Part shown: piece after piece, positions 8,332 to 16,959 of the stretch
How positions within the stretch are numbered: the stretch's first letter is position 1
Layout of the letters: each line of letters opens with the position of its first letter
Assembly: GCF_008806345.1 (NCBI RefSeq)
Contig: NZ_VZZJ01000009.1
Location: 62,001 to 126,000, forward strand
Origin: Methylobacterium planeticum
GTDB lineage: Bacteria; Pseudomonadota; Alphaproteobacteria; Rhizobiales; Beijerinckiaceae
Direction: 5' to 3'
DNA length: 64,000 nt
Translations under genes and position numbers: made by a program
Notes under the pieces: generated by a model
The model's database searches: none
The model's input: the letters and a program-made list of their open reading frames with translations, nothing else
What the model was told of the DNA's origin: nothing

Positions 8332-11193
8332 TCAGATCACCCAGTCGAACGAGGCCGCGGTGGCGTGGCCTGTCGCCTGGAAGCCGAAGCTGATCGCCTG
8401 GCCGGGATCGATGTGATGATTCCAGCTCGCGCTGTGGATCACGTACTCGCCGGTCGTGTGGCTGACGATCTCGGCATTCCAGATGTTCGTGATCTCGAGC
8501 GGGGTCTTCAGCTTGATGGTCCAGTCGTCGAGGGCGGCCGAGCCGGCGTTCTTCAGGGCGGTGGAGGTGACCGCGCCGGTCCCCCAATCATCGACGACCG
8601 TGGTCTTGGCCACGAGCTGCGCCGATCCGGTGGCAGGCGAGGTCGTGGGCGGGGTCGTGGGCGGGGTGATGACCGGGGGGGTCACGACGGCGTCGTCGTT
8701 GACGATCGTCGCCGTGGCGGTGCCGTGGGCGAGGTCCGCATTGTGGGGGGCCGACAGGGCGAACTGGAAGGTCTCGTTCGGTTCCGCGGCGGCATCGCCC
8801 CGCACCACGACCGGGACGGTCTTCGTCGTCTCCCCGGGCGCGAAGGTCAGCGTCCCCTTGACCGGCGTGAAGTCGCTGGCGTCGGCCGTGCCGGGCACGG
8901 TGGTGTAATCCACGCTGACCGGGATCGCCGCGGCGGCCGAGAGGGTCACGGTGAACGTCGCGCGCGTCGTGCCGTCGACGCTCGTGGTGCCGCCGCTCCC
9001 GGCGGCGTCGAAATGGAACATGATCGGCGTCAGGGTGGCGACCTTGTCGGTCTGCACGCTCGTCCAGTCGTCCTTCAGGATGCCGCCCGTGTCACCGGAA
9101 TTCGGGTTCCAGGACCACCAGGTCCAGCTGAAGCCCTGCTGGCCCGCCGGTATATCCCGGGTGCCGTTGGCGTCGTAATCGCCGCCCAGGTAGGCCTGGA
9201 GCTTCGACAGCCAGGCCACGTCCTTGGGGTCGGTCAGCTTGCTGCCGAACTCGCCGAGATAGACCGGCGCGATGTTCTCGCGCTCGATATAGCCCCACAT
9301 CTGGTCGAACTTCGCCGGAAGGTTGTTCGGGAAGCTCGGGTCGTTGAACCAGGGCTGGCCGTAGATCGAGTTCGGGTAATCGTGCGCCGAGTAGACGAGG
9401 TGGCCGGGGCTGTTGAGCTGGATCGGGCGGTCCTTGACGCCCATCAGGTTGCCGCCCCACCAGTAATAGGTGTTCTGGTAGGATTCCACGCCCTCGACGA
9501 AGACGAGCCAGTTCGGGTTGGCTCCCAGCACGGCGTTGCCGGCCCGCTCGGCCGCCGCGGCCCAATCGGTGGCGCCGCCGCCGCCCCAGGTGCCGTTGTG
9601 CGGCTCGTTGTGCAGATCCGCGCCGATGACCGTGCTGTTCCCGGCGAAGTGCTTGGCCAGCATCGTCCAATCGTCGATCCACCGCCCTTCGCCGTAGGTG
9701 CCGTTGTACCAGAGACCGTTCTCGGAGGTCCCGGCGCCCGCGCCGGAGCGATGGTGATCGAGGATGATCTTCAGGCCGAGCTGCCCGGCGGCGTCGACGA
9801 TCTTGTCCATGATCTGCAGGCCGGACAGGCCCGCGAGGTCGGGGTTCTTGTTGAAGTCGATCCCGTTGGGCGTGCTCCCCTGGTCGAACAGCTGGTCGGA
9901 GAAGGGAAGCCTGATGGTGTTGAACCCCAGGTCCACCATCTGCTTCATCATATCCTTGTAGTTGCGGACGTTCAGCCCGTCCGGCGAGAACCGGCCGGAT
10001 TCCATGCCGAACCAGTTCACGCCGGCGATCTTCACGCTGTGACCGGCGGCGTCGAGGATCTGGCTGCCCTGCGTGTGGAAGAAGCCGGTGCCGATGCCGT
10101 TGCCGCCGCCGGGGTTCGAGACGGTCGTCGGGTTGCCCTCGACGACCGAGATGTCTGCGACGCTCACGGTCGGTCGAGCCGCATCGTCATCCGTGATGGT
10201 CGCCGTCCCCTGCGCCTTGTCCACGGTGGCGCCGACCGGGTTAAGCAGGTTGAGCCGAAAGGTCTCGCTCGCCTCGCTCAGCGCGTCGCCGACGACCGGA
10301 ACCGTGACCGTCTTCGTGGTCTCGCCCGGGTTGAACGTGAGCGATCCCGTGGTCGCCGTGTAGTCCGCGCCGGTCAGCGCGGTTCCATCCTGCGTCTGGT
10401 AGCCGACCGTGATCTTGGTGGTGCCCGCCCTCGACAGGGTCACGGTGAACACGGCATTCGTCGTGCCGCCGGTCCCCTCCAGCAGGGTCACGTCGGACAC
10501 CTTGAGGGCGGGACTGGGTGGCGGGGCCGCATCGTCGTTGACGATGGTGCCGGTCCCGGTCCCCTGGCCGATCGTCGCCTTCACGGTGCCCGACAGAGTG
10601 ACCTTGAAGGTCTCGTTGGTCTCGACGAGCGTGTCGCCGGTGACCGGCACGGCGATCGTCTTCGTGGTCTCGCCGGGTGCGAAGGTCAGCGTGCCGCTCG
10701 TCGCCGCGTAGTCCGATCCGGCCGTCGCGGTGCCGTTCGCGCTCGCATAGGCCACCGTGATCGTGTCGGTCGACGCGGCGCTCAGGGAGACCTTGAACAG
10801 CTCCGAAACCGTGCCCGCGTTGCCCTCGACCACCGAGGCGTCGGTGATCGAGATGACCGGGAGGGGCGGCGTCCCCGTCGAGCCGGCGGCCTGCCCGTTC
10901 ACGGTGAAGCCGGTCGGCGTCGCGGGCGTTCCCTGGGACGCGGCCTGGAAGCCGAAATTGACCAGCCCGTTCGGCGCGATCGCACCGTTCCAGCCGGCAT
11001 TGCGGACCACGTAATGGTTGCCGACGTGGCTGACGATCTCGCCGTTCCAAAGGTTCGTGATCTCGAACGGCGCGTCGAACTCGACGCGCCAACCGTTCGT
11101 GGCCGTCGGGTTCACGTTCCTGACCGAGACGGAGCCGAGGAAGCCGGCATTCCAGCTGCTGGTCACATTGAAGTCAACGCCGTAGCTCATCAT
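8332..11193 (-). CDS. Multi-domain GH5 cellulase with two CBM2 and Calx-beta domains
   Basis: A 953-residue predicted extracellular beta-1,4-glucanase. From the N-terminus it has a CBM2 cellulose-binding module (about 1-100), two full Calx-beta domains (about 110-340), the opening strand of a third (VSVADISVVEG), a GH5 catalytic domain (about 365-720), the remainder of the Calx-beta fold, and a C-terminal CBM2 (about 855-953). GH5 catalytic residues are visible: the acid/base Glu in LHNEPH (about 530) and the nucleophile Glu in LGEFGS (about 648). The start is ATGATG at 11193/11190, behind AGGGGGCG. There is no Sec signal peptide, so export would need another route such as type I secretion. 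It suggests attack on plant cellulose or modification of bacterial cellulose. Confidence 0.93.
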   Translation of the reverse strand: MMSYGVDFNVTSSWNAGFLGSVSVRNVNPTATNGWRVEFDAPFEITNLWNGEIVSHVGNHYVVRNAGWNGAIAPNGLVNFGFQAASQGTPATPTGFTVNGQAAGSTGTPPLPVISITDASVVEGNAGTVSELFKVSLSAASTDTITVAYASANGTATAGSDYAATSGTLTFAPGETTKTIAVPVTGDTLVETNETFKVTLSGTVKATIGQGTGTGTIVNDDAAPPPSPALKVSDVTLLEGTGGTTNAVFTVTLSRAGTTKITVGYQTQDGTALTGADYTATTGSLTFNPGETTKTVTVPVVGDALSEASETFRLNLLNPVGATVDKAQGTATITDDDAARPTVSVADISVVEGNPTTVSNPGGGNGIGTGFFHTQGSQILDAAGHSVKIAGVNWFGMESGRFSPDGLNVRNYKDMMKQMVDLGFNTIRLPFSDQLFDQGSTPNGIDFNKNPDLAGLSGLQIMDKIVDAAGQLGLKIILDHHRSGAGAGTSENGLWYNGTYGEGRWIDDWTMLAKHFAGNSTVIGADLHNEPHNGTWGGGGATDWAAAAERAGNAVLGANPNWLVFVEGVESYQNTYYWWGGNLMGVKDRPIQLNSPGHLVYSAHDYPNSIYGQPWFNDPSFPNNLPAKFDQMWGYIERENIAPVYLGEFGSKLTDPKDVAWLSKLQAYLGGDYDANGTRDIPAGQQGFSWTWWSWNPNSGDTGGILKDDWTSVQTDKVATLTPIMFHFDAAGSGGTTSVDGTTRATFTVTLSAAAAIPVSVDYTTVPGTADASDFTPVKGTLTFAPGETTKTVPVVVRGDAAAEPNETFQFALSAPHNADLAHGTATATIVNDDAVVTPPVITPPTTPPTTSPATGSAQLVAKTTVVDDWGTGAVTSTALKNAGSAALDDWTIKLKTPLEITNIWNAEIVSHTTGEYVIHSASWNHHIDPGQAISFGFQATGHATAASFDWVI

Positions 11194-11685
11194 CGCCCCC
11201 TGGTCGAAAGTGCAGACCTGTCGAGACCGTCTGCGCTCATCAACATGATGTCCGGCGAAATTCCGGCCCAATGTGACGAAAGTGTGTTGTAGAGCCGCGC
11301 CGAAGAATAAGATCTCACGATCGGCACCCGCGACTGGCCTTCGAAAAATCTCGGACGCTCCTTCCGAAATTCAGATCGAAATGGTCCAGAAACCAAGCAG
11401 AAACTACTTAGATTGATCGTCGTGGCGGCGCCGACGCGTTCGGGGACCGCCGAACCGCCGCCGCAGCGTCGAAGGATCGGATGGGGGGCGATCCGCCTTC
11501 GGATCGCCAGGATCCGGGCACTTCCCGCATACGGCTCCCGGGCGGAGGCGGCGCGGCCATCGGCCCGGGCCGGCACGGGTCACGGCGCCGGCGGCGCTGG
11601 CCGGCCGCACGATCACGGCCATTCTCGAGCCGTGTCCGAATGAGCAGAAGCGTACAGAGCGTGATTGCCGGGAGGGGCGAGCGCC
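11194..11685. other. Intergenic region, promoter side of the cellulase gene
   Basis: About 490 nt with a less GC-rich part (about 11215-11415) that probably carries the cellulase promoter. The rest, toward the glycosyltransferase stop codon, is GC-rich and shows no supported gene on either strand. Confidence 0.55.
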
Positions 11686-12588
11686 CTAGGCCGGCGTCCC
11701 GGACGGTCCTGCGGCGCGCAGCCGCTGCGGCGACGCCCCGAGGATTCGCTTCAGGAGCCGGGACAGGAGGGGCGTCCGGCGCCCGACCTGACGCATCCTG
11801 CGGCGAAGGGCGGGCAGGTGTCTCTGAATCGACGTCTCCGGCACGTCGCTGAAGTCACACTGGTGGAAGGTGTCCGGATCCAGGGTGTGGTGATCGCAAT
11901 AGCCGCGAAGGCATTTGACGGAGAACTCGTCCTTCGACTTGCAATAGTAATGGTTGATCTGCGCGACGGCGAAGTTCTCGCTCCTCGGCTCCAGAAAGTT
12001 CCCGCTCTGGATGACGGTTCCGTCCGCGGAATGGACGACGGATCCTTCCCGATAATCGGCGTAGTGGATATGGATCTCCGTGGCGTGGGACAGGCGATGG
12101 ATCGTCTTGAGGTGGCAGTTCGGCCCCAGCGCGATCTCGGAGGCCATGGTGAAGCGCTCCATCATCGGGCGCCTCCGGTAATGCAACGCGCCGGAACTGC
12201 CGAAAAGGCGCCAGTTCACACCGATGCCCGACGCCTCCACGGAAAAGCGATCGAGGAAGCCCTGGATCGTCCGATCCCGCTTGAGGTTCAGGAACTCGTC
12301 GAGGTCGAGGATCGCGGCCCACTCGACCCAGTCCCGGTAGGTGTGAAGGAAGTGCCGGTAGGCCTTGTACTGGGCGCTCTCGCCGGGGTGCGAGGGCCAG
12401 CGGATCACCGTGACGGTCTTGCCGAGGACCTTCGGGTTGAGCAGCGTCTCGATCGGCCGCACGCTCATGTTGTCGTAGAGGAAGACGTGGTCGAAGCCGA
12501 TGGCGAGGTGGTAGGCGATCCACTCGACGACGTAGCGATCCTCGTCGCGGGCGATCCCGCAGACCGCAGCCCTATAACGCGGCGCCAT
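11686..12588 (-). CDS. Glycosyltransferase, family 2/92-like (PF13704 type)
   Basis: A 300-residue cytoplasmic protein beginning MAPRYRAAVCGIARDEDRYVVEW. This N-terminal signature, with the following GFDHVFLYDNMS, is typical of the Glyco_tranf_2_4/GT92 group that transfers sugars to surface glycans. A DLDEF motif (residues 95-99) is the likely nucleotide-sugar/metal site. The start is the ATG at 12588, with GGGAGCG just upstream. An open frame continues to 12669 but lacks similarity there. It is a single gene with no glycan cluster next to it, so the acceptor is unknown. Downstream on the same strand, after a 490-nt gap, is the cellulase. Confidence 0.85.
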   Translation of the reverse strand: MAPRYRAAVCGIARDEDRYVVEWIAYHLAIGFDHVFLYDNMSVRPIETLLNPKVLGKTVTVIRWPSHPGESAQYKAYRHFLHTYRDWVEWAAILDLDEFLNLKRDRTIQGFLDRFSVEASGIGVNWRLFGSSGALHYRRRPMMERFTMASEIALGPNCHLKTIHRLSHATEIHIHYADYREGSVVHSADGTVIQSGNFLEPRSENFAVAQINHYYCKSKDEFSVKCLRGYCDHHTLDPDTFHQCDFSDVPETSIQRHLPALRRRMRQVGRRTPLLSRLLKRILGASPQRLRAAGPSGTPA

Positions 12589-13002
12589 TACGCGCTCCCA
12601 ACATGATACGCCCCCCGCGTCGCGGAGAGCATTATCATTCAGACAGCGAGCACTATATGGCCCCGCCACAACACCGCGCCGATTTGATCCTCCGCGGGCC
12701 TCGCTCCGGCTGGGATGGCCGCGTGCCGGCCGGGTCTGCCGACCGGAGCGCCAGCGATCCGCACCACAAGTCCGCCCGGACCCTGCGGCGCATCACTCAG
12801 CGGCATCGACCCGGCGCCAAGGACCCGGCGCCAAGGACCCAAAGCCTTGGCCGATCACAGCGCCGCCCTGCCGCACAGCGCCGACGACCACGTCCGACCG
12901 TGGCTCCTGGGCGGGCGCCCCCGGTCCCGGCCAACCGGCGCAACGACCGGCATCGACGCCGGTGAGCGTCGTGCCGTCGCGGGGGCACCCGAGGGAGGCG
13001 CC
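12589..13002. other. Intergenic region with a 14-bp direct duplication
   Basis: A 414-nt gap. CCGGCGCCAAGGAC is directly repeated at 12811-12824 and 12825-12838. A somewhat AT-richer stretch at about 12620-12660 may be the promoter of the glycosyltransferase. Open frames here are Arg/Pro/His-rich noise. Confidence 0.55.
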
Positions 13003-13230
13003 TCAGTGGTGGCGTCGGTGATGGCGGTGGTGCCGGTGATGGCGCATCATCCGCCTTCCGCCGGCTTCCGGTCCCCGGTGCTGGCCCGCGAACGTGCTGT
13101 TGCCGGTGGCGGCCGCGTTCCGGTCGAGACCGTCGCCGCCCCCGCCGCCCCCGGATGCGGCGAGGCCGAGACCGGTGCCACCGAGCTGGAGCGCGACGGC
13201 CAGGGCCGCGCCGAGAACGATCTTCATCAT
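13003..13230 (-). CDS. Small secreted His-rich protein
   Basis: A 75-residue protein of unknown function. A clear signal peptide (MMKIVLGAALAVALQLGGTG, cleavage near GLAA) is followed by a run of six glycines and an Asn/Ala linker. The C-terminal tail contains HHRHHRHHRRHH. The tail could bind divalent metals or polyanions, which is inference only. The start is the first of two ATG codons at 13230, with GAGGT about 10 nt upstream. It is downstream of another small secreted-protein gene on the same strand (13311-13655), separated by 80 nt; the two may be co-transcribed. Confidence 0.75.
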   Translation of the reverse strand: MMKIVLGAALAVALQLGGTGLGLAASGGGGGGDGLDRNAAATGNSTFAGQHRGPEAGGRRMMRHHRHHRHHRRHH

Positions 13231-13310
13231 GCGGATTCTACCTCGTGAAATGGGTTGAGCGGCGGCGTGCCGCGTGGATGCGAAGGGACGGGCGCGGATG
13301 GGTCCGGGTC

Positions 13311-13655
13311 TCAGCACCCGATGCAGATGCCCCGGTCGAGGCCGGTATCGACGCCGGTGCGTCCGGCCCGGACGCCCCCGTTGTGACGCGGGCCGGACGC
13401 GCCGAAGCCGCGCCCCTGCCGCAGGATGACGGGCGCCGCGTAACCGTCCTGGGGCTGGAACTGCACGTTGCGCTGCCCGTCCATGCGCAGGGTGTTGAAG
13501 TTCGAGGTCTGCTGCTGCTGGAAGGCGCTGGCCTGGCCCATCGCGGCCAGGGAGTTGTTGATGCTGTTCAGATTCGCGCTGGGCAGGCCCTGCGACAGGG
13601 CGGGCGCGGTCACGGCGACGAGGCACGCGGCCAGGGACAGGATTGATGCGCGCAT
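13311..13655 (-). CDS. Small secreted protein ending in ICIGC
   Basis: A 114-residue protein of unknown function. Residues 1-22 are a Sec signal peptide (MRASILSLAACLVAVTAPALS), followed by a Gln/Asn-rich mature part containing FQQQQTSNFNTLR, then a Gly-rich region. It ends exactly at GICIGC, so the CxxC pair is at the C-terminus. A second small exported protein in this window (19129-19428) also ends near DICIGC, which suggests a shared functional tail for disulfide formation or metal or haem binding. The start is the ATG at 13655 with GGAGAGC upstream. Confidence 0.75.
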   Translation of the reverse strand: MRASILSLAACLVAVTAPALSQGLPSANLNSINNSLAAMGQASAFQQQQTSNFNTLRMDGQRNVQFQPQDGYAAPVILRQGRGFGASGPRHNGGVRAGRTGVDTGLDRGICIGC

Positions 13656-13883
13656 GGCGGCTCTCCGGGATCGTTCGGTCGATCCTGGCAGGACGACGTG
13701 CGAGGGCGCGGCCGAGTTCCGGGCCACCCCTCCCCGCAGTGACGCAGGCCGGGCCGGACGGGAGCCCGGCCCGCCTCGTCCGACGCCGCGGAATTAACCA
13801 CCCGTTAACCGTTGCGGGACATGGCTGGGGCATCGCCGAGGCCGCGCACCCACGGGCGGCTGACCTCACGAGACAGGTCCATC

Positions 13884-14159
13884 ATGCCCGCAGCGCTCTC
13901 CGCGAACCCGACCGTTCTCGAACTCCTCGATCGGGGCGCCGTGACCCCGGAGGCGATCGTCCGCCTCGCGGAGACCTACCTCTCCACGCCGGGACTGCGC
14001 CTCTACACCCTCGCGTTCGGCTTCGTCCTCGACATCGCGGCGGCCGTCCAGGCCTACCCGATCGCCCGCGCGGTGGCGGACAGTTCCCTGTCCTCGTTCC
14101 GCTCCAAGCGGGCGACGGTCACGACCGCCATCATGCTGGCGCGCCCGGAAAAGGTCTGA
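13884..14159 (+). CDS. Hypothetical protein, mostly helical
   Basis: A 91-residue protein I do not recognise. It opens MPAALSANPTVLELLDRG and continues with predicted helices and one moderately hydrophobic segment (LRLYTLAFGFVLDIAAAVQAY, about residues 43-63, given here in part). It has codon usage like its neighbours. The start is the ATG at 13884, preceded by ACAGG. There is no signal peptide and no known motif. It is upstream of, and on the same strand as, the secreted 95-residue protein at 14276. Confidence 0.6.
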   Translation: MPAALSANPTVLELLDRGAVTPEAIVRLAETYLSTPGLRLYTLAFGFVLDIAAAVQAYPIARAVADSSLSSFRSKRATVTTAIMLARPEKV

Positions 14160-14275
14160 CCGCCCTCCGGCCCCAATCCCGGTGCGGCCGAATCCCACGC
14201 CGGCGCGGCGCAACCCGGTCCGGCCGGCCTCGGTTGCCCCTCGGTGCACGGGGACCGCGCCGGGAGGGATCGCGT

Positions 14276-14563
14276 ATGCGCCGAACCATGACGACGATCC
14301 GCACGATCGCCCCGCTGCTGGGCGCGGCCGGCCTCGCCGCGGCGAGCGGCTGCGGGATGGCCCTGGCGCGGGGAGGCTCGTTCACGCCCCCCGCCGGGCA
14401 GGCCCCCGCCACGGCCCCCGGCGGCACGCAGGGCCTGGCCGGGCCACGAAACCTGTCCGAGGCGGCGCGGAGCGGCCAGGCCGTCGGCGTACCGCGCCGG
14501 CCCCCGAACGGCTTCTCGCTTCCGCGCGGCCGGGATTCCCTGCCGATCCCCGGGCGCTTCTAG
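14276..14563 (+). CDS. Small exported hypothetical protein
   Basis: A 95-residue protein. The N-terminus has a signal sequence (MRRTMTTIRTIAPLLGAAGL) with either a signal peptidase I site near MALA or a weak lipobox-like ASGC. The mature part is Pro/Gly/Ala-rich and unstructured-looking, ending in LPIPGRF. GGGAGG lies 7 nt upstream of the ATG. The function is not recognisable. Confidence 0.65.
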   Translation: MRRTMTTIRTIAPLLGAAGLAAASGCGMALARGGSFTPPAGQAPATAPGGTQGLAGPRNLSEAARSGQAVGVPRRPPNGFSLPRGRDSLPIPGRF

Positions 14564-14670
14564 GCCGTTCCCGCGGGGTGCCGCCCGCGCAGAACGGCCG
14601 CACCGGCTTCGCGGATCGGTTCGGATTCCGGGGGGTTGTCACACAGACATCAGATTGCGGAGCCATCCTC

Positions 14671-14853
14671 ATGGCCACGTCTCGCCACACGAACCCCGAT
14701 CCCATCGCGCAGGGCGCCCAGGCCCGGATCCACGGCCGGCCGAAGGATGCCTGCCCCTATCCGCGCAACAGCGAGGAGCGTGCCTCCTGGATGGAGGGAT
14801 ATGACGGCGTCGAACGCGATCGCGCGCCGCATCAGCCCCTCGTTCTCGGGTAA
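14671..14853 (+). CDS. rmf: Ribosome modulation factor family protein
   Basis: A 60-residue basic protein. It carries the Rmf pattern: a short helix ending in GAQARIHGRPKDACPYP, then RASWMEGYDG. This is the G-x2-A-x3-G...CPY...R-xx-W-xx-G(Y/W) signature of ribosome modulation factors, which dimerise 70S ribosomes into inactive 100S particles in stationary phase or stress. The start is the ATG at 14671, with GGAG about 8 nt upstream. Its length is close to the family norm of about 55-60. The alphaproteobacterial branch is divergent, so the ribosome role is inferred from family membership. Confidence 0.8.
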   Translation: MATSRHTNPDPIAQGAQARIHGRPKDACPYPRNSEERASWMEGYDGVERDRAPHQPLVLG

Positions 14854-14908
14854 GGCCGCCGCCCCTGGGGCACGGCCCGCTCACGCAGCGTGAGCGGGCC
14901 ACGTCCGG

Positions 14909-15370
14909 TCACGCCGCCTTGCGGCCGCGGCCCTGGGTCTCGGCCGGTGTCGCCTGTGCGCCCGGCCGGCCGAGGCCGATCGCGCGCGCGAGTTCCGAGC
15001 GCTGGGCAGCGTAGTTCGGTGCGACCAGCGGGTAGTCCCCCGGCAGGCCGTAGCGCTGGCGGTAGCTGTGCGGGTCGAACCCATGCGCCGCCAGATGGCG
15101 CTTCAGCGTCTTGTAGGATTTGCCGTCGATGAAGCTGATCAGCGCGTCCGGCGTGATCGACTTGCGGATCTGCGCCGGCGTCAGCTTCTCGATCGTCTCG
15201 ACGGGCGCCGCGACGGCGCCCTGCGCCAAGCCGGCCAGCGCGGCGTGCACGGTCGCGAGCAGGGTGGCCAACTCGGCGACCGGGACGGAGTTGTTCGACA
15301 CGTAGGCGCAGACGATGTCGGCCGCGAGCGTGACGAATTCGGGCGCGACGCCCTGCGTTTCTTCTGACAT
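14909..15370 (-). CDS. mucR: MucR/Ros-family transcriptional regulator without canonical zinc cysteines
   Basis: A 153-residue H-NS-like/zinc-finger-type regulator of exopolysaccharide, motility and virulence-type genes in Hyphomicrobiales. The family core is clear: LTPAQIRKSITPDALISFIDGKSYKTLKRHLAAHG, then YRQRYGLPGDYPLVAPNYAAQRSELA (segments quoted separately). In Ros the finger starts with C-x2-C/D; here the first ligand position reads ISFIDG with no Cys, although the two His of RHLAAH remain. This places it with Cys-less MucR/Ml-type proteins, which can bind DNA without zinc. The C-terminal tail is Gly/Arg/Lys-rich. The start is the ATG at 15370. Confidence 0.92.
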   Translation of the reverse strand: MSEETQGVAPEFVTLAADIVCAYVSNNSVPVAELATLLATVHAALAGLAQGAVAAPVETIEKLTPAQIRKSITPDALISFIDGKSYKTLKRHLAAHGFDPHSYRQRYGLPGDYPLVAPNYAAQRSELARAIGLGRPGAQATPAETQGRGRKAA

Positions 15371-15944
15371 TCGTACAATCCGGTTGATCGGCCCCTCGCG
15401 GCTCTAAATCATTTCACTGGCCTCGAAATCAAGGGCGAACACCGCGGAACCTCGTCTAATCTGTTAAACCGCGGCGGAAATCGGAAAGATTTCTCAACCC
15501 AGCCGGTCGAGATCCGCGACGGCTGACTCTTGTTTCAGGACCGGCGGCCCGGGACCGGGACGACACGGTTCGGCACCGCTCGACCCGAGACGGCCTCGCT
15601 CCGGCATCGCATTCCCCTCACGGAACCTGAAACGGTCTCGAGGGACGGCGCGCCGTGCGCCGCAAGGACCGTCTTGGCCCGTTCCCCGATCGTCGATCGC
15701 GGAAGTCTCCCACGTCGTCTTGCCGTATTGTAATCCCAGCATCACGAAAACTTTATTACTCGAAGATATCTGGATATTTTTGTGTCTTGGGCGTCACATC
15801 CGCGCGTTGATTCAGTCAAAAAGCGTAGAAATCCGGCAGATCGATCTCATTCAGACGCGCTGTGATCTTCCGGCGATAGGCTCCAGCGCGCATCTCGGCC
15901 AGGGTGACGGCGTCCCCGAGATGTCGAAGCTGGAAATGTCCCCC
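15371..15944. other. Divergent regulatory region between mucR and the porin gene
   Basis: A 574-nt gap with two AT-richer patches: about 15400-15500 (next to mucR) and 15720-15860 (upstream of the porin). These probably hold the two promoters. No supported gene is seen in either direction. Confidence 0.55.
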
Positions 15945-16808
15945 ATGTTCAAGTCGTTGCTCCTCGCCGGTACCGCGGCCGTCCTGCTGGCGGGCGCCGC
16001 CCAGGCCGCCGACCTGCCGCGCCGGGCGGCCCCGCCGCCGGTGTTCACGCCGGTCCCGGTCTTCACCTGGTCGGGCTTCTACGCCGGCATCAACGCGGGC
16101 TACGCCTTCAGCGACAACCGCGCGGTGCGCACCATCGGCAACAACGGTCCGGGCGCCGCCGCGGTGGTCGCTCCCTTCAACACCAGCACGGTCGGCAACG
16201 TGCTGGCCAACCGCCGTCCGGGTACGCTCCGCTCCGAGCAGGACGGCTTCACCGCCGGCGGCGGCTTCGGCTTCAACTACCAGTTCACGCCCGGCAGCGG
16301 CATCGTGGTCGGCATCGAGACCGACGTCCAGTACACCGACCTCGACCGCAGCCGCAGCTTCCTCAGCACCCTCAACGACCCGTCGACCTTCCGCCAGAGC
16401 CTCGACTTCCTCGGCACCGTGCGCGGCCGCATCGGCTACGCCTTCGACCGCGTCCTGGTCTACGGCACGGGCGGCCTCGCCTATGGCAATGTCAGCTACG
16501 ACGCGCAGTTCTTCGGCAACGCCGCCGCCCGACCCCTCGCCTATGCGGGCCGCTACAGCGACTTCGAGACCGGCTACGCCTATGGCGGCGGCATCGAGTT
16601 CGCGATCCCGACCGACAATGTCCTGAACGTCTTCAAGGCGAATGCCGTCACGCTCAAGGCCGAGTACCTGCGCTACGACCTCGGCAGTCGGAACGTCCTG
16701 GTGAACTTCACCGGCAACGCCCCGGTCAACGGCTCCTACACCTCGCGCTTCACCACCGAGGGCAGCCTCGCCCGCGCAGGTATCAACTACAAGTTCGGTA
16801 GCTACTAG
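15945..16808 (+). CDS. Omp31/Hbp-type outer-membrane beta-barrel protein
   Basis: A 287-residue outer-membrane protein. It has a signal peptide (MFKSLLLAGTAAVLLAGAAQA), then Pro-rich PPPVFTPVPVFTWSGFYAGINAGYAF. That Trp-Ser-Gly-Phe-Tyr-Ala-Gly start of the barrel is diagnostic of the Rhizobiales Omp31/Omp25/hemin-binding family. Alternating hydrophobic strands follow, and the protein closes with INYKFGSY, a typical C-terminal barrel strand ending in an aromatic residue. Its role is envelope structure and possibly haem binding. I start at the ATG at 15945; upstream in-frame ATGs (15921, 15936) are less likely because the signal peptide begins at MFKS. A strong terminator follows. Confidence 0.9.
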   Translation: MFKSLLLAGTAAVLLAGAAQAADLPRRAAPPPVFTPVPVFTWSGFYAGINAGYAFSDNRAVRTIGNNGPGAAAVVAPFNTSTVGNVLANRRPGTLRSEQDGFTAGGGFGFNYQFTPGSGIVVGIETDVQYTDLDRSRSFLSTLNDPSTFRQSLDFLGTVRGRIGYAFDRVLVYGTGGLAYGNVSYDAQFFGNAAARPLAYAGRYSDFETGYAYGGGIEFAIPTDNVLNVFKANAVTLKAEYLRYDLGSRNVLVNFTGNAPVNGSYTSRFTTEGSLARAGINYKFGSY

Positions 16809-16827
16809 GCCTCCGGGCCGTCTCCCG

Positions 16828-16859
16828 GCCCCGCTGGCCCCCGGCCGGCGGGGCTTTTT
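16828..16859 (+). terminator. Rho-independent terminator of the porin gene
   Basis: A 12-bp stem (16828-16839 with 16843-16854, one G-T pair) and a CCC loop are followed by TTTTT. It lies 20 nt after the porin stop codon. Confidence 0.92.
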
Positions 16860-16959
16860 CGTCTGCCCGATCCTCGGCCCCGCCTTTGACGGCGGCGCGT
16901 TCCCGTCCGATAGAGGCCCCGGGCGAGCCCCGGGGGCTCCGGCGGTTGAGGAGATCGGG

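Noticed and set aside
7981..11292. 1103-codon open frame on the + strand through tRNA-Asn and the cellulase gene
   Set aside because: It starts inside a tRNA, and its Arg/Gly/Asp-rich translation has no family features. The cellulase on the other strand explains the open frame.
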